Shown here: one piece after another, positions 27,639 to 37,126 of the stretch | Layout: each line of letters opens with the position of its first letter | How positions within the stretch are numbered: the first letter of the stretch is position 1 | Assembly (NCBI GenBank): GCA_963830885.1 | Contig: CAWHOA010000042.1 | Location: forward strand, 1-64,000 | Reading direction: 5' to 3' | DNA length: 64,000 bases | Source: JAIBJN01 sp963830885 | Lineage (GTDB): Bacteria; Actinomycetota; Thermoleophilia; Gaiellales; Gaiellaceae | Notes under the pieces: model-generated | Seen by the model: the letters and a program-made list of their open reading frames with translations, nothing else | What the model was told of the DNA's origin: nothing | Databases searched by the model: none | Program-made: the position numbers and the translations under genes

Positions 27639-28065
27639 ATTGAGGCGGTGGGATGAGGAAGCGGCGGCTGAGGCCGCCGCTCGGGTCGGCGTCGACCACC
27701 CAGGTCGAGCCCTTCTCAGGCTCCTCGCCGAGGAGCAAGCCGAGGATGTCGCCGTGCGAGCAGAGGACGGCGGTCGCGTCCCCGAGCTCGCCGACGAGCG
27801 CCCAGGGCTCCCGCGCCGAGACCCCTTCGGCCAGCTCGGCGCGTTCTTCGACGGGCAGGCCGAGCGCCGCGGCGAGCGGCTCGACGGACTGGCGGCAGCG
27901 GACGTACGGGCTCGTCAGCACCCGCTCGACCGAGAAGCCGGCGTACAGCTCGGGGTACGACTCCGCCTGGCGCCGGCCGAGCTCGTCGAGCGGGCGCAGG
28001 TGATCGTCGTCGTCTCCGGGCCGGCGGTGTCCGGCGAAGCCGTGGCGGAGGAGCAGGAGCGTCAT
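27637..28065 (-). CDS. SixA-like histidine phosphatase
   Basis: 142 aa. Histidine-phosphatase motif LLLLRHGFAG at the start and AVLCSHGDILGLLLG for the second histidine. The ATG overlaps the stop of the Nudix gene (ATGA). Nudix plus histidine phosphatase is the domain pair of mycobacterial MutT1, here as two genes; the two probably act on the same nucleotide or diadenosine-polyphosphate substrate. Confidence 0.85.
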   Translation of the reverse strand: MTLLLLRHGFAGHRRPGDDDDHLRPLDELGRRQAESYPELYAGFSVERVLTSPYVRCRQSVEPLAAALGLPVEERAELAEGVSAREPWALVGELGDATAVLCSHGDILGLLLGEEPEKGSTWVVDADPSGGLSRRFLIPPPQ

Positions 28066-28454
28066 CCCTCGCTCGCGGCGAAGGCGTCCAGCACGCCCCG
28101 ATCGTGGTCGTGGGTGAGCAGCTCCTTCGCCTGCTCGACGGAGGCCCAGCGGATCTCGTCGACCTCGCGGTGCGGGCTGAAGGCGCCGCGGAGCGGCCGC
28201 ATCGCCCAGTAACGGACGACCTTCGGCCGGTCCTTGCCGTCGCGGTAGCTGGTCGAGCCGAGCTCGCGGCCGAGCTCGCAGACGAGGCCGGTCTCCTCCT
28301 CCACCTCACGGAGCGCGGCTTGCTCGTGTGACTCGCCGGGCTCCAGCTTGCCCTTCGGGAGCGTCCAGTCGCGGTACTTCGGGCGGTGGACGAGCAGGAC
28401 CTCGTGAGCGCCGCCCTGGCCGACCCGGGACACGACCCCGCCGGCGGCCTGCAC
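28062..28454 (-). CDS. Nudix hydrolase (MutT1-like N-terminal half)
   Basis: 130 aa from GTG 28454. The Nudix box is intact: GKLEPGESHEQAAL followed by REVEEETGL. KYRDWTLPKGK just before it is typical of MutT1/Ap4A-type Nudix enzymes. It likely hydrolyses oxidised nucleoside triphosphates or diadenosine polyphosphates. Translationally coupled to the SixA-like gene. Confidence 0.85.
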   Translation of the reverse strand: MQAAGGVVSRVGQGGAHEVLLVHRPKYRDWTLPKGKLEPGESHEQAALREVEEETGLVCELGRELGSTSYRDGKDRPKVVRYWAMRPLRGAFSPHREVDEIRWASVEQAKELLTHDHDRGVLDAFAASEG

Positions 28455-28465
28455 GGTCTCCGGGC

Positions 28466-29908
28466 TCAGCTCCAGGCCCGCTTTCCGCTCTTCTCGAGCC
28501 GCGCCCAGGCGGCGGGGAACGCTGCGCGGGCCTCCCGGCGCCGCCTTCGCTCGCGCTCGACGATTCGTCCCGCTGCGAAGTGGGCCTGCGCGCCGCCGGC
28601 GCGGTCGAGGAGGGAGCGAATCCGCTCCTCCGCGACGACGGCATCCTGATGGGCGCCGATGACGTCCTGGAGCTTCTTGGCGTCCTGGACGAAGCGCGCT
28701 GCCGGCTTGCCCACCGTGCCCTCGGCTAGCTCCGCCGCGTAGCGCGCCCGCTTCCCGCGGATCCGGACCCCGTGGAGCTCGTCGTCGGTCGGGTCGTCGG
28801 GAAGCCTGCGGACGGCCTTGCGGAGCTTGCGGAACTCGCCGGCCGCGATGTCGTGGAGCGTGACATCCGACGGCCGCCCGCGCGGCGCGACCGCCGCTGC
28901 CTCGAGCCGCGTTAGAAGCTCGGCGTAGCGTGGGGTGGACATGCCGGCGAGCATGGCCTCGCGGGCCGAGGCGCGCTCCTCCTCGAGCAGGGCCGGGATG
29001 CGCGCCGCCGCGTTCCGCTCGTCGGGCTCCAGATCGCCGATCTCGTCGCGGAGCCGCTCGAGGAGGACGTCCAGGTCGCGGACAGGCCCGAGCGCGCCGC
29101 CGAGCCAGGCCAGCTCAGCTCGGAGGGAGTCGGTCCACGCCGGGTCGAGCAGCGGCGAGGCGGCGCGAAGAATCGCGCGCAGGCGCCGCGTGGCCACGCG
29201 TGCCTGGTGGAGCTCCTCCGGGTCCGCGCCGAGCCGCGTGCCGGGGTCGTGGGAGATCAGCTCGCCGGTCTGCAGCGCGATCATCGCCCGCACGTGCTCG
29301 AGCGGCGGCGCCCAGGGCGGCGGTGGTGCCGGCTCGACCGGGAAGAACCCGAGCGCCCTGAACGCCTTCGACCGTCCGTCTCCCTGCGCCGCGCCGGCGG
29401 CGAGAAGCACGCGCTCCAGGCCGGGAAGCGCGTCGGCGCCGCCCTCCAGCGCCTCGACCTCCAGCTCGACGAAGCGCTCGCGCACGCGGCGCCCGTCCAG
29501 CACCGTCACGGTGTCCACGGTGACGTCCGCCACGAAGCGTCCGTTCTCCCGTGCGCGGATGCCTTCCCGCCGGGTGCGGAGAACCGCAGCAGGCTCGAGG
29601 GCGCGGCCGCGCAAGACGCCCACGAGAAGCCGCGTGAGCTCGTCCGGCGGCGCCCCAGGCCCGCCGGGGACCTCGAGCTCGAGCCGCTCGCCCTCGCCCG
29701 GGAGCTTGAGCTGCCAGAGGCCGCGCCGGTTCTGCACGCGGCGCCGCAACGTGATGCGCGCACGCGCGAGTGCTCGGTCTGCCGTGTCGTGGTACGTCGA
29801 GGTGAACGTGTCGGGGCCGAGCGTGTCGCCGGGAAGCTCGGGCAGCTCGAACCCGGGGGGGACTGCGAGCTTCAGCTCGCGTTCGCGCGTCTCGCGGAGG
29901 GGTGCCAC
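28466..29908 (-). CDS. CYTH-CHAD domain protein
   Basis: 480 aa from GTG 29908 (a TTG at 29929 is possible). Residues about 8-200: CYTH/triphosphate-tunnel domain starting with ERELKLAV (ExExK motif), with DTADRALARARITLRRR. Residues about 220-480: CHAD domain, helical with conserved histidines (ELHQARVATRRLRAILR, ELHGVRIRGKRARYAAEL). CHAD domains bind polyphosphate and CYTH domains handle triphosphates. Proximity to ppk and ppx fits a polyphosphate role. Confidence 0.88.
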   Translation of the reverse strand: MAPLRETRERELKLAVPPGFELPELPGDTLGPDTFTSTYHDTADRALARARITLRRRVQNRRGLWQLKLPGEGERLELEVPGGPGAPPDELTRLLVGVLRGRALEPAAVLRTRREGIRARENGRFVADVTVDTVTVLDGRRVRERFVELEVEALEGGADALPGLERVLLAAGAAQGDGRSKAFRALGFFPVEPAPPPPWAPPLEHVRAMIALQTGELISHDPGTRLGADPEELHQARVATRRLRAILRAASPLLDPAWTDSLRAELAWLGGALGPVRDLDVLLERLRDEIGDLEPDERNAAARIPALLEEERASAREAMLAGMSTPRYAELLTRLEAAAVAPRGRPSDVTLHDIAAGEFRKLRKAVRRLPDDPTDDELHGVRIRGKRARYAAELAEGTVGKPAARFVQDAKKLQDVIGAHQDAVVAEERIRSLLDRAGGAQAHFAAGRIVERERRRRREARAAFPAAWARLEKSGKRAWS

Positions 29909-29949
29909 GGTCGGATCGTAGCTCCGCAAGGAGTGTGGCTAGCGCAAGC

Positions 29950-29974
29950 GTCCGGCGTGGCCCATCGGCCGGAC
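29950..29974 (-). terminator. Hairpin after the FtsX-like gene
   Basis: GTCCGGC pairs with GCCGGAC across an 11-base loop in the 124-base gap between the permease stop and the CHAD start. No T-run, so weak support. Confidence 0.3.
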
Positions 29975-30032
29975 GGGATCGAGTCGCCGCCTGCTCGAAG
30001 CCGCCTGTGGGTCGGGCCGGCCGAGAGCAACC

Positions 30033-32003
30033 TCACGCCCGCTCGGCTGCCAGGACTTCCGCGACGGGGCGGCGGGCGTCCAGGCGGGCTGGAATGGAGG
30101 TGAGCACCGCCACCACGAGCGCGGTGACCGGCACCACGGCGAGGAGCTGCCAGAGCGGTACGCTCACGCCGTCACCGCCTCCGCCCAGGGCGGTGAAGAG
30201 TGCGAGGCCTCCCGGGATCCCGAGGGCGGCGCCGACGAGTGCGGGCAGCACCTGCGCTGCTGAGAGTCCTGTGCTGACCTGCCGTGGGGTCGCGCCCAGG
30301 GCGCGTGCCAGCGCCGAGGAGTGCCTGGCGTCGAGCGCGGTTGCCCAGGTGACGGCGATGGCGTTGACGGCCGCGAGGGCGACCAGCGAGACCGTGAGCA
30401 CCAGCATCACCTGGTTGAATCGGTCGGTCGAAGGGTCGGTCCCACCAACCAGGTCGGCGTCGTGGCCGAACTGGGCGCGGGCTGCAAGCACGGCGACGAT
30501 CCCGGTGACCGCGACGAAGATGCTGGCCGTGCTCAGCACGGCGCGGCGCGGCCGCCGGGCGGCCACCCGCAACCCGAGGAGCAGGGATACTGGGAGGCGC
30601 GCCGAGATCGCGATCAGCCAGGGCATGCGCCGGGGCGGACGGGCTGCGTCGGCGAGCGCCTGGACGGTGCTGGTGCGGGCCGCGCGGACGGCGGGAACGA
30701 ACGTCGCGACTGCCGCGACCCCGAGGGCCACGGCCGTGACCACGCCCACCGTGGACATGGTGAGGGAGGGCGCGCCTGCGCTGCCGACGAGGCTGGCACC
30801 GGGATCGGCCAGCAGGGGGGCGGCCAGCCATCCGGCCGCCAGTCCGACCGCCGCCGCGAGCAGGGCCAGGGCCATGTACTCGGCGAGCAGCACGACGGCA
30901 ACGAGGCGCGGTGTGCCGCCGACCGCTTTGAGCAATCCGACACGTCGGGACTGGTCGGCCATCCGGCCGCCGACGAGAACCGCCACGCCGGCCACGGCGA
31001 GCAATCCAAGCAGCCAGCTGCCCGTCCGCAGGACTTCCGCCGTGTCCTTGACCACTTGGTCGTGCTCGTCGCGGATGCCCTGCCACGACTGCAGGAATGG
31101 TGCGGTCCAGCGCGTCGGGAAGCGATCGTCGACGAACGCCGGCGCGTCGGTCGGGTCGGCCAGCTTCAGGTTCACGACGTAGGAGAGACCTGCCTCCGTA
31201 GGGGCGAGACCGCGGGCGTCCGCCTCGGTGAGCCAGACGAGGCCGGGCTCGACCGGCTCCTGGGGCGCCTCGGCGTCGGCGGCGATCGGCGGCTCTTCTT
31301 CTGGCGGGTCAGCCAGCGGCGAGCTTTGCACAGCCTCGGCGATCTCGGGGCAGTCGCGGCCGAAGCACACACCCGGATAGGGCCTCGCGGCGGCGGTGAC
31401 GGCCACGCCGGCAACCTCGAACGAGCGGCGGATCGCCACACGACAGTCTGGCGGCTCGCCTAACCATGGCCCACAGACACGGGTCCGTAGGGTGATCTCG
31501 TCCCCGACGCCGAGGTCGAGCGCGTCGGCGAAGCCTGCCTCGACGACCACTCCGCCGTCGCGTACCCAACCGCCTTCGGTGAGCTCGGGCTGGTCGACCC
31601 CGGCCGCTGCGGGGTCGCGGCCTTGTGCCCACACCCCCGCTCCACCGAGGTCCTCACCGTCCAGGTCTCGAGCGGCGACGCCGTCCGCCTCGAGGTCCAC
31701 GCCGACGAGCGGGTATGGGCCGCTGCTGTCGATGACGCCGGGAGCGTCGGTCAGCGCCTCGAGCGCGGCGAGGTCGGCGGGCTGACCGAGGAACGGGTCC
31801 CCGCTCACACTGGCCACGACGTCGGGCCCGGCTGTGGCCTCTCGGGTGCTCTCGTAGGGCTCATCGGTAACCCCGTGCAGGACGAGCCCGAGGGTCAGCG
31901 TGGTCGTGGCGGCGATGATCGCCAGCAGAAGGAGTGCGGCTTCTGCGGGGCGCCGGCGCAGGTCGCGCGCGGCGAGGCGGCAGACGAGCAGGATGCGACC
32001 CAT
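30033..32003 (-). CDS. FtsX-like ABC permease
   Basis: 656 aa. An N-terminal helix (AALLLLAIIAATTTLTLGLVL), a large extracytoplasmic domain with several cysteines (CGPWLGEPPDC, CFGRDCPE), then three plus three membrane helices in two FtsX blocks (LLGLLAVAGVAVLVGGRMA; VAVTGIVAVLAARA; LVLTVSLVALAAVNAIAVTW). It probably works with the ATPase 4 bases upstream to move a hydrophobic compound, peptide or lipoprotein. Substrate unknown. Confidence 0.85.
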   Translation of the reverse strand: MGRILLVCRLAARDLRRRPAEAALLLLAIIAATTTLTLGLVLHGVTDEPYESTREATAGPDVVASVSGDPFLGQPADLAALEALTDAPGVIDSSGPYPLVGVDLEADGVAARDLDGEDLGGAGVWAQGRDPAAAGVDQPELTEGGWVRDGGVVVEAGFADALDLGVGDEITLRTRVCGPWLGEPPDCRVAIRRSFEVAGVAVTAAARPYPGVCFGRDCPEIAEAVQSSPLADPPEEEPPIAADAEAPQEPVEPGLVWLTEADARGLAPTEAGLSYVVNLKLADPTDAPAFVDDRFPTRWTAPFLQSWQGIRDEHDQVVKDTAEVLRTGSWLLGLLAVAGVAVLVGGRMADQSRRVGLLKAVGGTPRLVAVVLLAEYMALALLAAAVGLAAGWLAAPLLADPGASLVGSAGAPSLTMSTVGVVTAVALGVAAVATFVPAVRAARTSTVQALADAARPPRRMPWLIAISARLPVSLLLGLRVAARRPRRAVLSTASIFVAVTGIVAVLAARAQFGHDADLVGGTDPSTDRFNQVMLVLTVSLVALAAVNAIAVTWATALDARHSSALARALGATPRQVSTGLSAAQVLPALVGAALGIPGGLALFTALGGGGDGVSVPLWQLLAVVPVTALVVAVLTSIPARLDARRPVAEVLAAERA

Positions 32004-32007
32004 GGGT

Positions 32008-32772
32008 TCAGCCCTCCAGTCCGGCGAGTTCGGCGAGCCGGCCGGTGGTGCCGTGGGTCAGCCTGGTCTCCTCGACGAAGGCGCCGTCGCGCATCGAGAT
32101 CAGCCGGTCGGCGGTTGCAGCGATCCGGGAGTCGTGGGTGACGATGAGCAGCGTCTGCCCGGACGAGCGCAGGCCGTCGAGGAGCCGGAGCACGTCCAGG
32201 GTGGCGGCGCTGTCGAGGTTGCCGGTCGGTTCGTCGGCGAGGACGACGAGCGGCTCGTTGCTGAGCGCGCGCGCGATCGCGACCCGCTGACGCTCGCCGC
32301 CCGAGAGCGCCGACGGCAGATGCTTGGCCCGGTCGGTGAGCCCGACCCGTTCCAGCAGCTCGGCGGCGCGGCGTCGTGCCGCGCGGGGGGAGCGCCCGGC
32401 CAGCAGTGCGGGCAGCTCGACGTTCTCCACGGCGGTGAGCTCGTCCATCAGGTGGAAGGCCTGGAAGACGAAGCCGATCGCGTGGCGGCGCAGCCGTGCC
32501 AGCGCCTTCTCGCTCAGCTGGTCGATGCGCTGCCCCGCCAGCCACACCTCCCCGGCCGACGGGCGTTCCAGTCCCCCCAGCAGGTGCAGCAGCGTCGACT
32601 TGCCGCAGCCGCTCGGCCCCATCACGGCCAGCGTCTCGCCCGAGGCCACCTCGAGCTCGACCGCATTGAGCGCGTGCACGAGGCCCTCGCCCCGGCCGTA
32701 TTCCTTCTCCAAACCGCGCGTGCGCAAGACCGGCCCCACGCGCGACAGCGACTCGTTGGCGTTCATGATCAT
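32008..32772 (-). CDS. ABC ATPase (MacB/LolD-like)
   Basis: 254 aa. Walker A GPSGCGKST, signature LSGGERQRVAIARAL, Walker B VVLADEPTGNLDS, H-loop IVTHDSR. ATG 32772 overlaps the PadR stop; ATG 32766 is an alternative. It pairs with the FtsX-like permease and is co-transcribed with the PadR regulator. Confidence 0.88.
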   Translation of the reverse strand: MIMNANESLSRVGPVLRTRGLEKEYGRGEGLVHALNAVELEVASGETLAVMGPSGCGKSTLLHLLGGLERPSAGEVWLAGQRIDQLSEKALARLRRHAIGFVFQAFHLMDELTAVENVELPALLAGRSPRAARRRAAELLERVGLTDRAKHLPSALSGGERQRVAIARALSNEPLVVLADEPTGNLDSAATLDVLRLLDGLRSSGQTLLIVTHDSRIAATADRLISMRDGAFVEETRLTHGTTGRLAELAGLEG

Positions 32773-33344
32773 CCCTTCGTTGCGTTCCAGTAGCGCGCGC
32801 AGGCCTCGAGCCAGCGCAGGTCCGCTTGCAGCCTCAGCACCACGCCCTCGAGCAGAAGCGCCGCGACCGAACCGTCCGGCTCCGCCAACGCGGCGCGCTG
32901 CGCGGTGGCCAACCCGGCCAACAGCGCGTGCCGCTGCGCGTCCACGAGCCGCACCGGGTCGCCCAGTCCCGCCGCCGCGGCCGCGACCAGCTTGAGATGG
33001 AACTCCGCGGGCGCGGGCTTCGGCCAGCTGGTGTCCTCCAGCCACTCGATGACGCGTGCGTGCCCGGCGGCGGTCAGCACGTACACCTTGCGGTCCGGGC
33101 GATCGGTCTGGCCGACTCGCTCCGAGGTCACCAGGCCGGCCTTCTCGAGCCGATTCAGTGTCACGTACACCTGGCCGGCGTTCAGCGCCTCCGCGAGGGG
33201 GCCGAGCGCAAGCTGAAGCCGGGCGCGCAGTTCGTAGCCGTGAGAGGCCTCCTTGGCCAGCAGCGCAAGCAAGACCTCCTGCACGACTCGCAGCTGGTAG
33301 CCCTGAGTCGGCTCCTGGATCGACACGTCAGCGGCTTCTGGCAC
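32769..33344 (-). CDS. PadR-family regulator
   Basis: 191 aa from GTG 33344, nine bases after AGGAGG (a GTG at 33350 is too close). A PadR winged helix (LLALLAKEASHGYELRARL, NAGQVYVTLNRLEKAGLV, RKVYVLTAAGHARVIEWL) with a helical C-terminal dimerisation arm. First gene of an exporter operon, with palindromes over its promoter, so it probably represses the operon and responds to the exported compound. Confidence 0.87.
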   Translation of the reverse strand: MPEAADVSIQEPTQGYQLRVVQEVLLALLAKEASHGYELRARLQLALGPLAEALNAGQVYVTLNRLEKAGLVTSERVGQTDRPDRKVYVLTAAGHARVIEWLEDTSWPKPAPAEFHLKLVAAAAAGLGDPVRLVDAQRHALLAGLATAQRAALAEPDGSVAALLLEGVVLRLQADLRWLEACARYWNATKG

Positions 33345-33361
33345 GAGCACCGGCCTCCTCT

Positions 33362-33416
33362 CTAACAGTTAGCTACGACAAGATAACGGTTATCTAGCGG
33401 CGTGTCAAGTACTTGA
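33362..33416 (-). promoter_or_regulatory. PadR operon promoter with palindromic operators
   Basis: Minus-strand TTGACA (33408-33403), 17-base spacer, TATCTT (33385-33380). Three palindromes overlap it: CTAACAGTTAG (33362-33372), AGATAACGGTTATCT (33381-33395, over the -10 and spacer) and TCAAGTACTTGA (33405-33416, over the -35). A repressor at the middle one would block polymerase. Confidence 0.65.
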
Positions 33417-33635
33417 TTTGGGCCGTTTCGGCATGCTCGAGCTGGCCGGGCGGCGCGTAGATCGGCTTCAGGCGGATCTGAGCGGGACAACCGGATGCCT
33501 GCACGCCGAAGCCCGCCTGTCGGAGCGGGTTTCGGCCTGGACATGAAGGTCATCGGTTCGCCTGCCGGCCACCCCTGCATGGTGTGGATAGCCGTATTCC
33601 CCGCTGTTCACCGCTTTGCCACGATTTTCGCAACG

Positions 33636-33992
33636 ATGCCCAACAGGATCCTGATCGTCGACGACCACCCAGGCTTTCGTGCGACGGCCAAGATCATGCT
33701 TCTCGCCGACGGATTCGAGGTCGTGGGCGAGGCCGAGGACGGGCGCACCGCGCTCGAGGCGGTGGAGCGGCTCAGGCCGGATCTCGTGCTCTTGGACGTC
33801 CAGCTTCCGGACATGGACGGCTTCACGGTCGTCAACGAGCTGCGCCGCCGGGACTCCTACAAGCCGAAGATCGTCCTCACCTCGAGCCACGACGAGTCGG
33901 ACTTCGGGCCGATCGTGGCCCGCTGCGGCGTTGCCGCCTTCGTGCCGAAGGGCGAGCTGAGCGGCGCCGCGCTTCGCGCTGTGCTTCGATAG
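33636..33992 (+). CDS. Single-domain response regulator
   Basis: 118 aa from ATG 33636; the open frame extends upstream but homology starts at MPNRILIVDDHPGF. Receiver only: acidic pocket VDDH, phospho-Asp in LVLLDVQLPDMDG, Lys in FVPKGEL. No output domain. It stops 4 bases before the PAS kinase, so the two are co-expressed and likely partners. Confidence 0.85.
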   Translation: MPNRILIVDDHPGFRATAKIMLLADGFEVVGEAEDGRTALEAVERLRPDLVLLDVQLPDMDGFTVVNELRRRDSYKPKIVLTSSHDESDFGPIVARCGVAAFVPKGELSGAALRAVLR

Positions 33993-33996
33993 CCAC

Positions 33997-36483
33997 ATGC
34001 GCCGACGCACGTTCGCAGGGGTCCTGGGCCTCGGCCTTCTCCTGACCGCGGGCACGCTCGCCCTCCTGCTCGAGAGCGACCACATGGAGGCGTCCGCCTT
34101 CGCGTTCGCCGCGCAGCTCCTGGCTGCCTGGTCGTTCATTCTCGGCGGCCTTTTCGCCTGGGCGCGACGACCGGACAACCGCTTCGGGCCGTTGCTCACG
34201 GCCGTCGGGCTTGCCGTCTTCGTCGGGGCGCTGAGCGCGTCGAACGAGTCGCTCCCGTTCACGCTCGGATGGACGTTCGGCGGGATCTTCATCGCCGTCT
34301 TCATCCACGCGCTCCTGGCCTTCCCACGCGGCTACCTGGAAACGCGGCTCGTCTACACGATCGTCGGCATCGGGTACGTCGAGCTCACCGTCGGGGCGCT
34401 CCTGATCTCCTTCTTCGACGATCCGGACCGGAGCTGCACCGGCTGCCCCGAGAACGCGTTCCTGATCGTCGACTCCCCCAACGCCGTCGCGGCGATCAAC
34501 GGCGTCCTGATCGCCGTCGGGATCCCGGCGCTCTTCGCCTCGCTCTACGTCTTCCGGCGGCGGTGGAAGGCCGCGTCCGTCCCGCTGCGGCGCATCCTGC
34601 TCCCGGTCTACCTGACCGCGGGTTCGACCATCGTCCTCCTGGCGGTCGCGCTCGCTGCGGGAAGCTTCTCGACGAGGGCCGGGGACACCATCTTCTGGGC
34701 CGTCGTCGTCACCTTCGCCAGCGTCCCTGTGGCGTTCATCCTCGGTCTGCTCAGCGGCCGCCTGGTGCGGGAGGGCGTGGGCCAGCTGATCCTCGAGCTG
34801 GGACAGACGCACGCGCCCGGCGAGCTGCGGGAGGCGCTCGCACGCGCGCTCGGCGACCCGACCCTGCGCCTGGCCTACTGGATCCCCGAGACCGAGTCCT
34901 TCGCCGACCTGGACGGCGAGCCGGTCGAGCTGCCGCAGGGGCGCGGCGAGGAGCTCGCCACGATGGTCGAGCGCGACGGCCACCCGGTGGCCGCGCTCAT
35001 CCACCACCGTTCGCTGGAGGAGGACCCTCTCCTCGTCGAGGCGGTGGCCGCGGCGGCCGCGCTCGCGCTCGAGAACGAGCGCCGCCTGGCCGCGCTGGCC
35101 AAGGCCCAGGCGCGCATCCAGGCACTGATCGACGCCTTCCCCGACCTGATCTTCCGCATGGACCGCGAGGGCGTCTACCTCGAGTACAAGGGCAAGCCCG
35201 AGGACCTTGCCGTGCCGCCCGACCAGTTGATCGGCGCCAAGGCCCACGACGTGCTGCCGCGCGACGTCGCCGACCTGCTCGTCGGCGGGATCCAGCGCGC
35301 GATCGACACGGGCGAGATCGTCACCGGCGAGTACACCCTCGAGCTCGACGGGAAGCCCAGGGACTTCGAGGCCAGGATCGTGAGGTCCGGCGACGAGGCC
35401 GTGCTGATCGGGCGCGAGTTCACCGACCGCAACCGCGCCCAGGCCGAGCTCGAGAGCCTCCACGCCGAGCTCCAGCAGCGTCACCGCGACCTCGAGCACG
35501 AGCGCGACTTCATCCGGACCGTTGTGGACTCGACGCCCAGCCTGCTCTGCCTCATCACTCCGGGCGGCTACATCGTTCGCTTCAACACGTCCCTGGAACG
35601 GCTCTCGGGCCGTAGGGAGACCGACATCACGCGGGGCGAGGCCTTCTGGGACGTCTTCATCGCGCCCGAGGCGCGCGACCACGTGAGAGCGACCATCGAG
35701 CAGGTCGTCGCCGAGGGCGGGCGCGGCGAGTTCGAGGACACATGGATCACCACGGACGGCGAACGGCGCCGCGTCACCTGGTCGACGACGCCGCTGCGCG
35801 ACGACCGTGGCGACCCGCGCCTGCTCATCTGCGGCATGGATATCACCGACCGGAAGCGCAACGAGGACGAGCTGCGGCGCTCGCGCGCCCGGCTCGTCGA
35901 GGCCAGCGATGTCGAGCGGCGCCGGCTCGAGCGGAACCTCCATGACGGGGCGCAGCAGCGCCTCGTCTCGCTCTCGCTCATGCTCCGCCTCGCGCAGGCG
36001 CGGACGGCCACCGAACCCGAGCAGGCCGAGGACCTCCTCGGCCAGGCCTCGGAGGAGCTGGCGCAGGCGCTCGAGGAGCTGCGGGAGCTGGCCCGCGGCA
36101 TCCACCCGGCCGTCCTCTCCGACCGCGGCCTCTCCGCCGCCCTCGAGGCTCTCGTCTCGCGCACGCCGCTCGCGGTCGACCTCGAGCTGCTCGACCAACG
36201 CCTGCCCGAGCCGGTCGAGGCTGCGGCGTACTACGTGGTGTCCGAAGCGCTCGCCAACGTCGCCAAGTACGCCGAGGCGTCCTCGGTCGCGGTTAGCATC
36301 GCATCCGTGAACGGACATGCCGTGGTCGAGATCGCCGACGACGGCCGGGGCGGTGCCGACCCCGCCAAGGGATCGGGGCTGCGCGGCCTGGTCGACCGCG
36401 TCGAGGCGCTCGACGGGAGGCTGCTCGTCGAGAGCCCGCCGGGCAAGGGGACGCGCATCCGGGTGGAGATCCCGTGCGAGTAG
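33997..36483 (+). CDS. Membrane PAS sensor histidine kinase (NarL/LiaS type)
   Basis: 828 aa. About seven to eight N-terminal membrane helices (residues about 5-255), a GAF-like linker, two PAS domains (ALIDAFPDLIFRMDREGVYL; VVDSTPSLLCLITPGGYIVRF), then a HisKA_3 domain with DVERRRLERNLHDGAQQRLV (phospho-His in NLHD) and an HATPase_c domain (VVSEALANVAKYAEA, DDGRGGADP, GLRGLVDRVEAL). Its stop overlaps the LuxR-type regulator, its probable partner. The signal is unknown. Confidence 0.88.
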   Translation: MRRRTFAGVLGLGLLLTAGTLALLLESDHMEASAFAFAAQLLAAWSFILGGLFAWARRPDNRFGPLLTAVGLAVFVGALSASNESLPFTLGWTFGGIFIAVFIHALLAFPRGYLETRLVYTIVGIGYVELTVGALLISFFDDPDRSCTGCPENAFLIVDSPNAVAAINGVLIAVGIPALFASLYVFRRRWKAASVPLRRILLPVYLTAGSTIVLLAVALAAGSFSTRAGDTIFWAVVVTFASVPVAFILGLLSGRLVREGVGQLILELGQTHAPGELREALARALGDPTLRLAYWIPETESFADLDGEPVELPQGRGEELATMVERDGHPVAALIHHRSLEEDPLLVEAVAAAAALALENERRLAALAKAQARIQALIDAFPDLIFRMDREGVYLEYKGKPEDLAVPPDQLIGAKAHDVLPRDVADLLVGGIQRAIDTGEIVTGEYTLELDGKPRDFEARIVRSGDEAVLIGREFTDRNRAQAELESLHAELQQRHRDLEHERDFIRTVVDSTPSLLCLITPGGYIVRFNTSLERLSGRRETDITRGEAFWDVFIAPEARDHVRATIEQVVAEGGRGEFEDTWITTDGERRRVTWSTTPLRDDRGDPRLLICGMDITDRKRNEDELRRSRARLVEASDVERRRLERNLHDGAQQRLVSLSLMLRLAQARTATEPEQAEDLLGQASEELAQALEELRELARGIHPAVLSDRGLSAALEALVSRTPLAVDLELLDQRLPEPVEAAAYYVVSEALANVAKYAEASSVAVSIASVNGHAVVEIADDGRGGADPAKGSGLRGLVDRVEALDGRLLVESPPGKGTRIRVEIPCE

Positions 36484-37118
36484 TCCTGGCCGAGGACTCC
36501 GTCCTCCTCCGCGAAGGCGTCGCGCGCCTGCTCGAGGACGAGGGCTTCGAGATCGTCGCGCAGACCGGTACCGCCGACGACCTGATGCTCAAGGTGCGGA
36601 GCTACTCGCCCAACGTCGTCATCGTCGACATCCGCATGCCCCCGACGCACACGGACGAGGGCCTGAGGGCGGCCCAGGAGATCAAGGAGACCTATCCGCA
36701 GGTCGGCGTCCTCGTCCTCTCGCAGTACGTCGAGCCGACGTACGCGATGGAGCTCCTATCCGAGAGCGCCGAAGGCGTCGGCTATCTGCTCAAGGATCGG
36801 GTCTCGAACGTGGACGAGTTCGCCGCCGCCGTGCGGCGGGTGGGGGAGGGAGGCTCCGCGCTCGACCCGGCCATCGTCTCCCAGCTCGTCGGGCGGCGCC
36901 GCCGTGACGACCCGCTCGACCAGCTCACCCCGCGCGAGCGCGAGGTGCTCGAGCACATGGCCCAGGGCCGCTCGAACCAGGGCATCGCCAACGAGCTCGT
37001 CGTCACCGAGCGCGCGGTCGAGAAGCACGTGACGAGCATCTTCGGGAAGCTCCGGCTCCCGCACGCGACCGAGGATCACCGGCGCGTGCTCGCGGTGCTC
37101 ACGTACCTGCGCCAGTAA
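36474..37118 (+). CDS. NarL/LuxR-family response regulator
   Basis: 214 aa from GTG 36474, overlapping the kinase stop by 10 bases. Receiver domain (VVLAEDSVLLREGV, VVIVDIRMPP, YLLKDRV) and a LuxR helix-turn-helix (LTPREREVLEHMAQGRSNQ, TERAVEKHVTSIFGKL). It should receive phosphate from the preceding kinase and activate target promoters. Targets unknown. Confidence 0.9.
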   Translation: MRVVLAEDSVLLREGVARLLEDEGFEIVAQTGTADDLMLKVRSYSPNVVIVDIRMPPTHTDEGLRAAQEIKETYPQVGVLVLSQYVEPTYAMELLSESAEGVGYLLKDRVSNVDEFAAAVRRVGEGGSALDPAIVSQLVGRRRRDDPLDQLTPREREVLEHMAQGRSNQGIANELVVTERAVEKHVTSIFGKLRLPHATEDHRRVLAVLTYLRQ

Positions 37119-37126
37119 CGGCCCGC

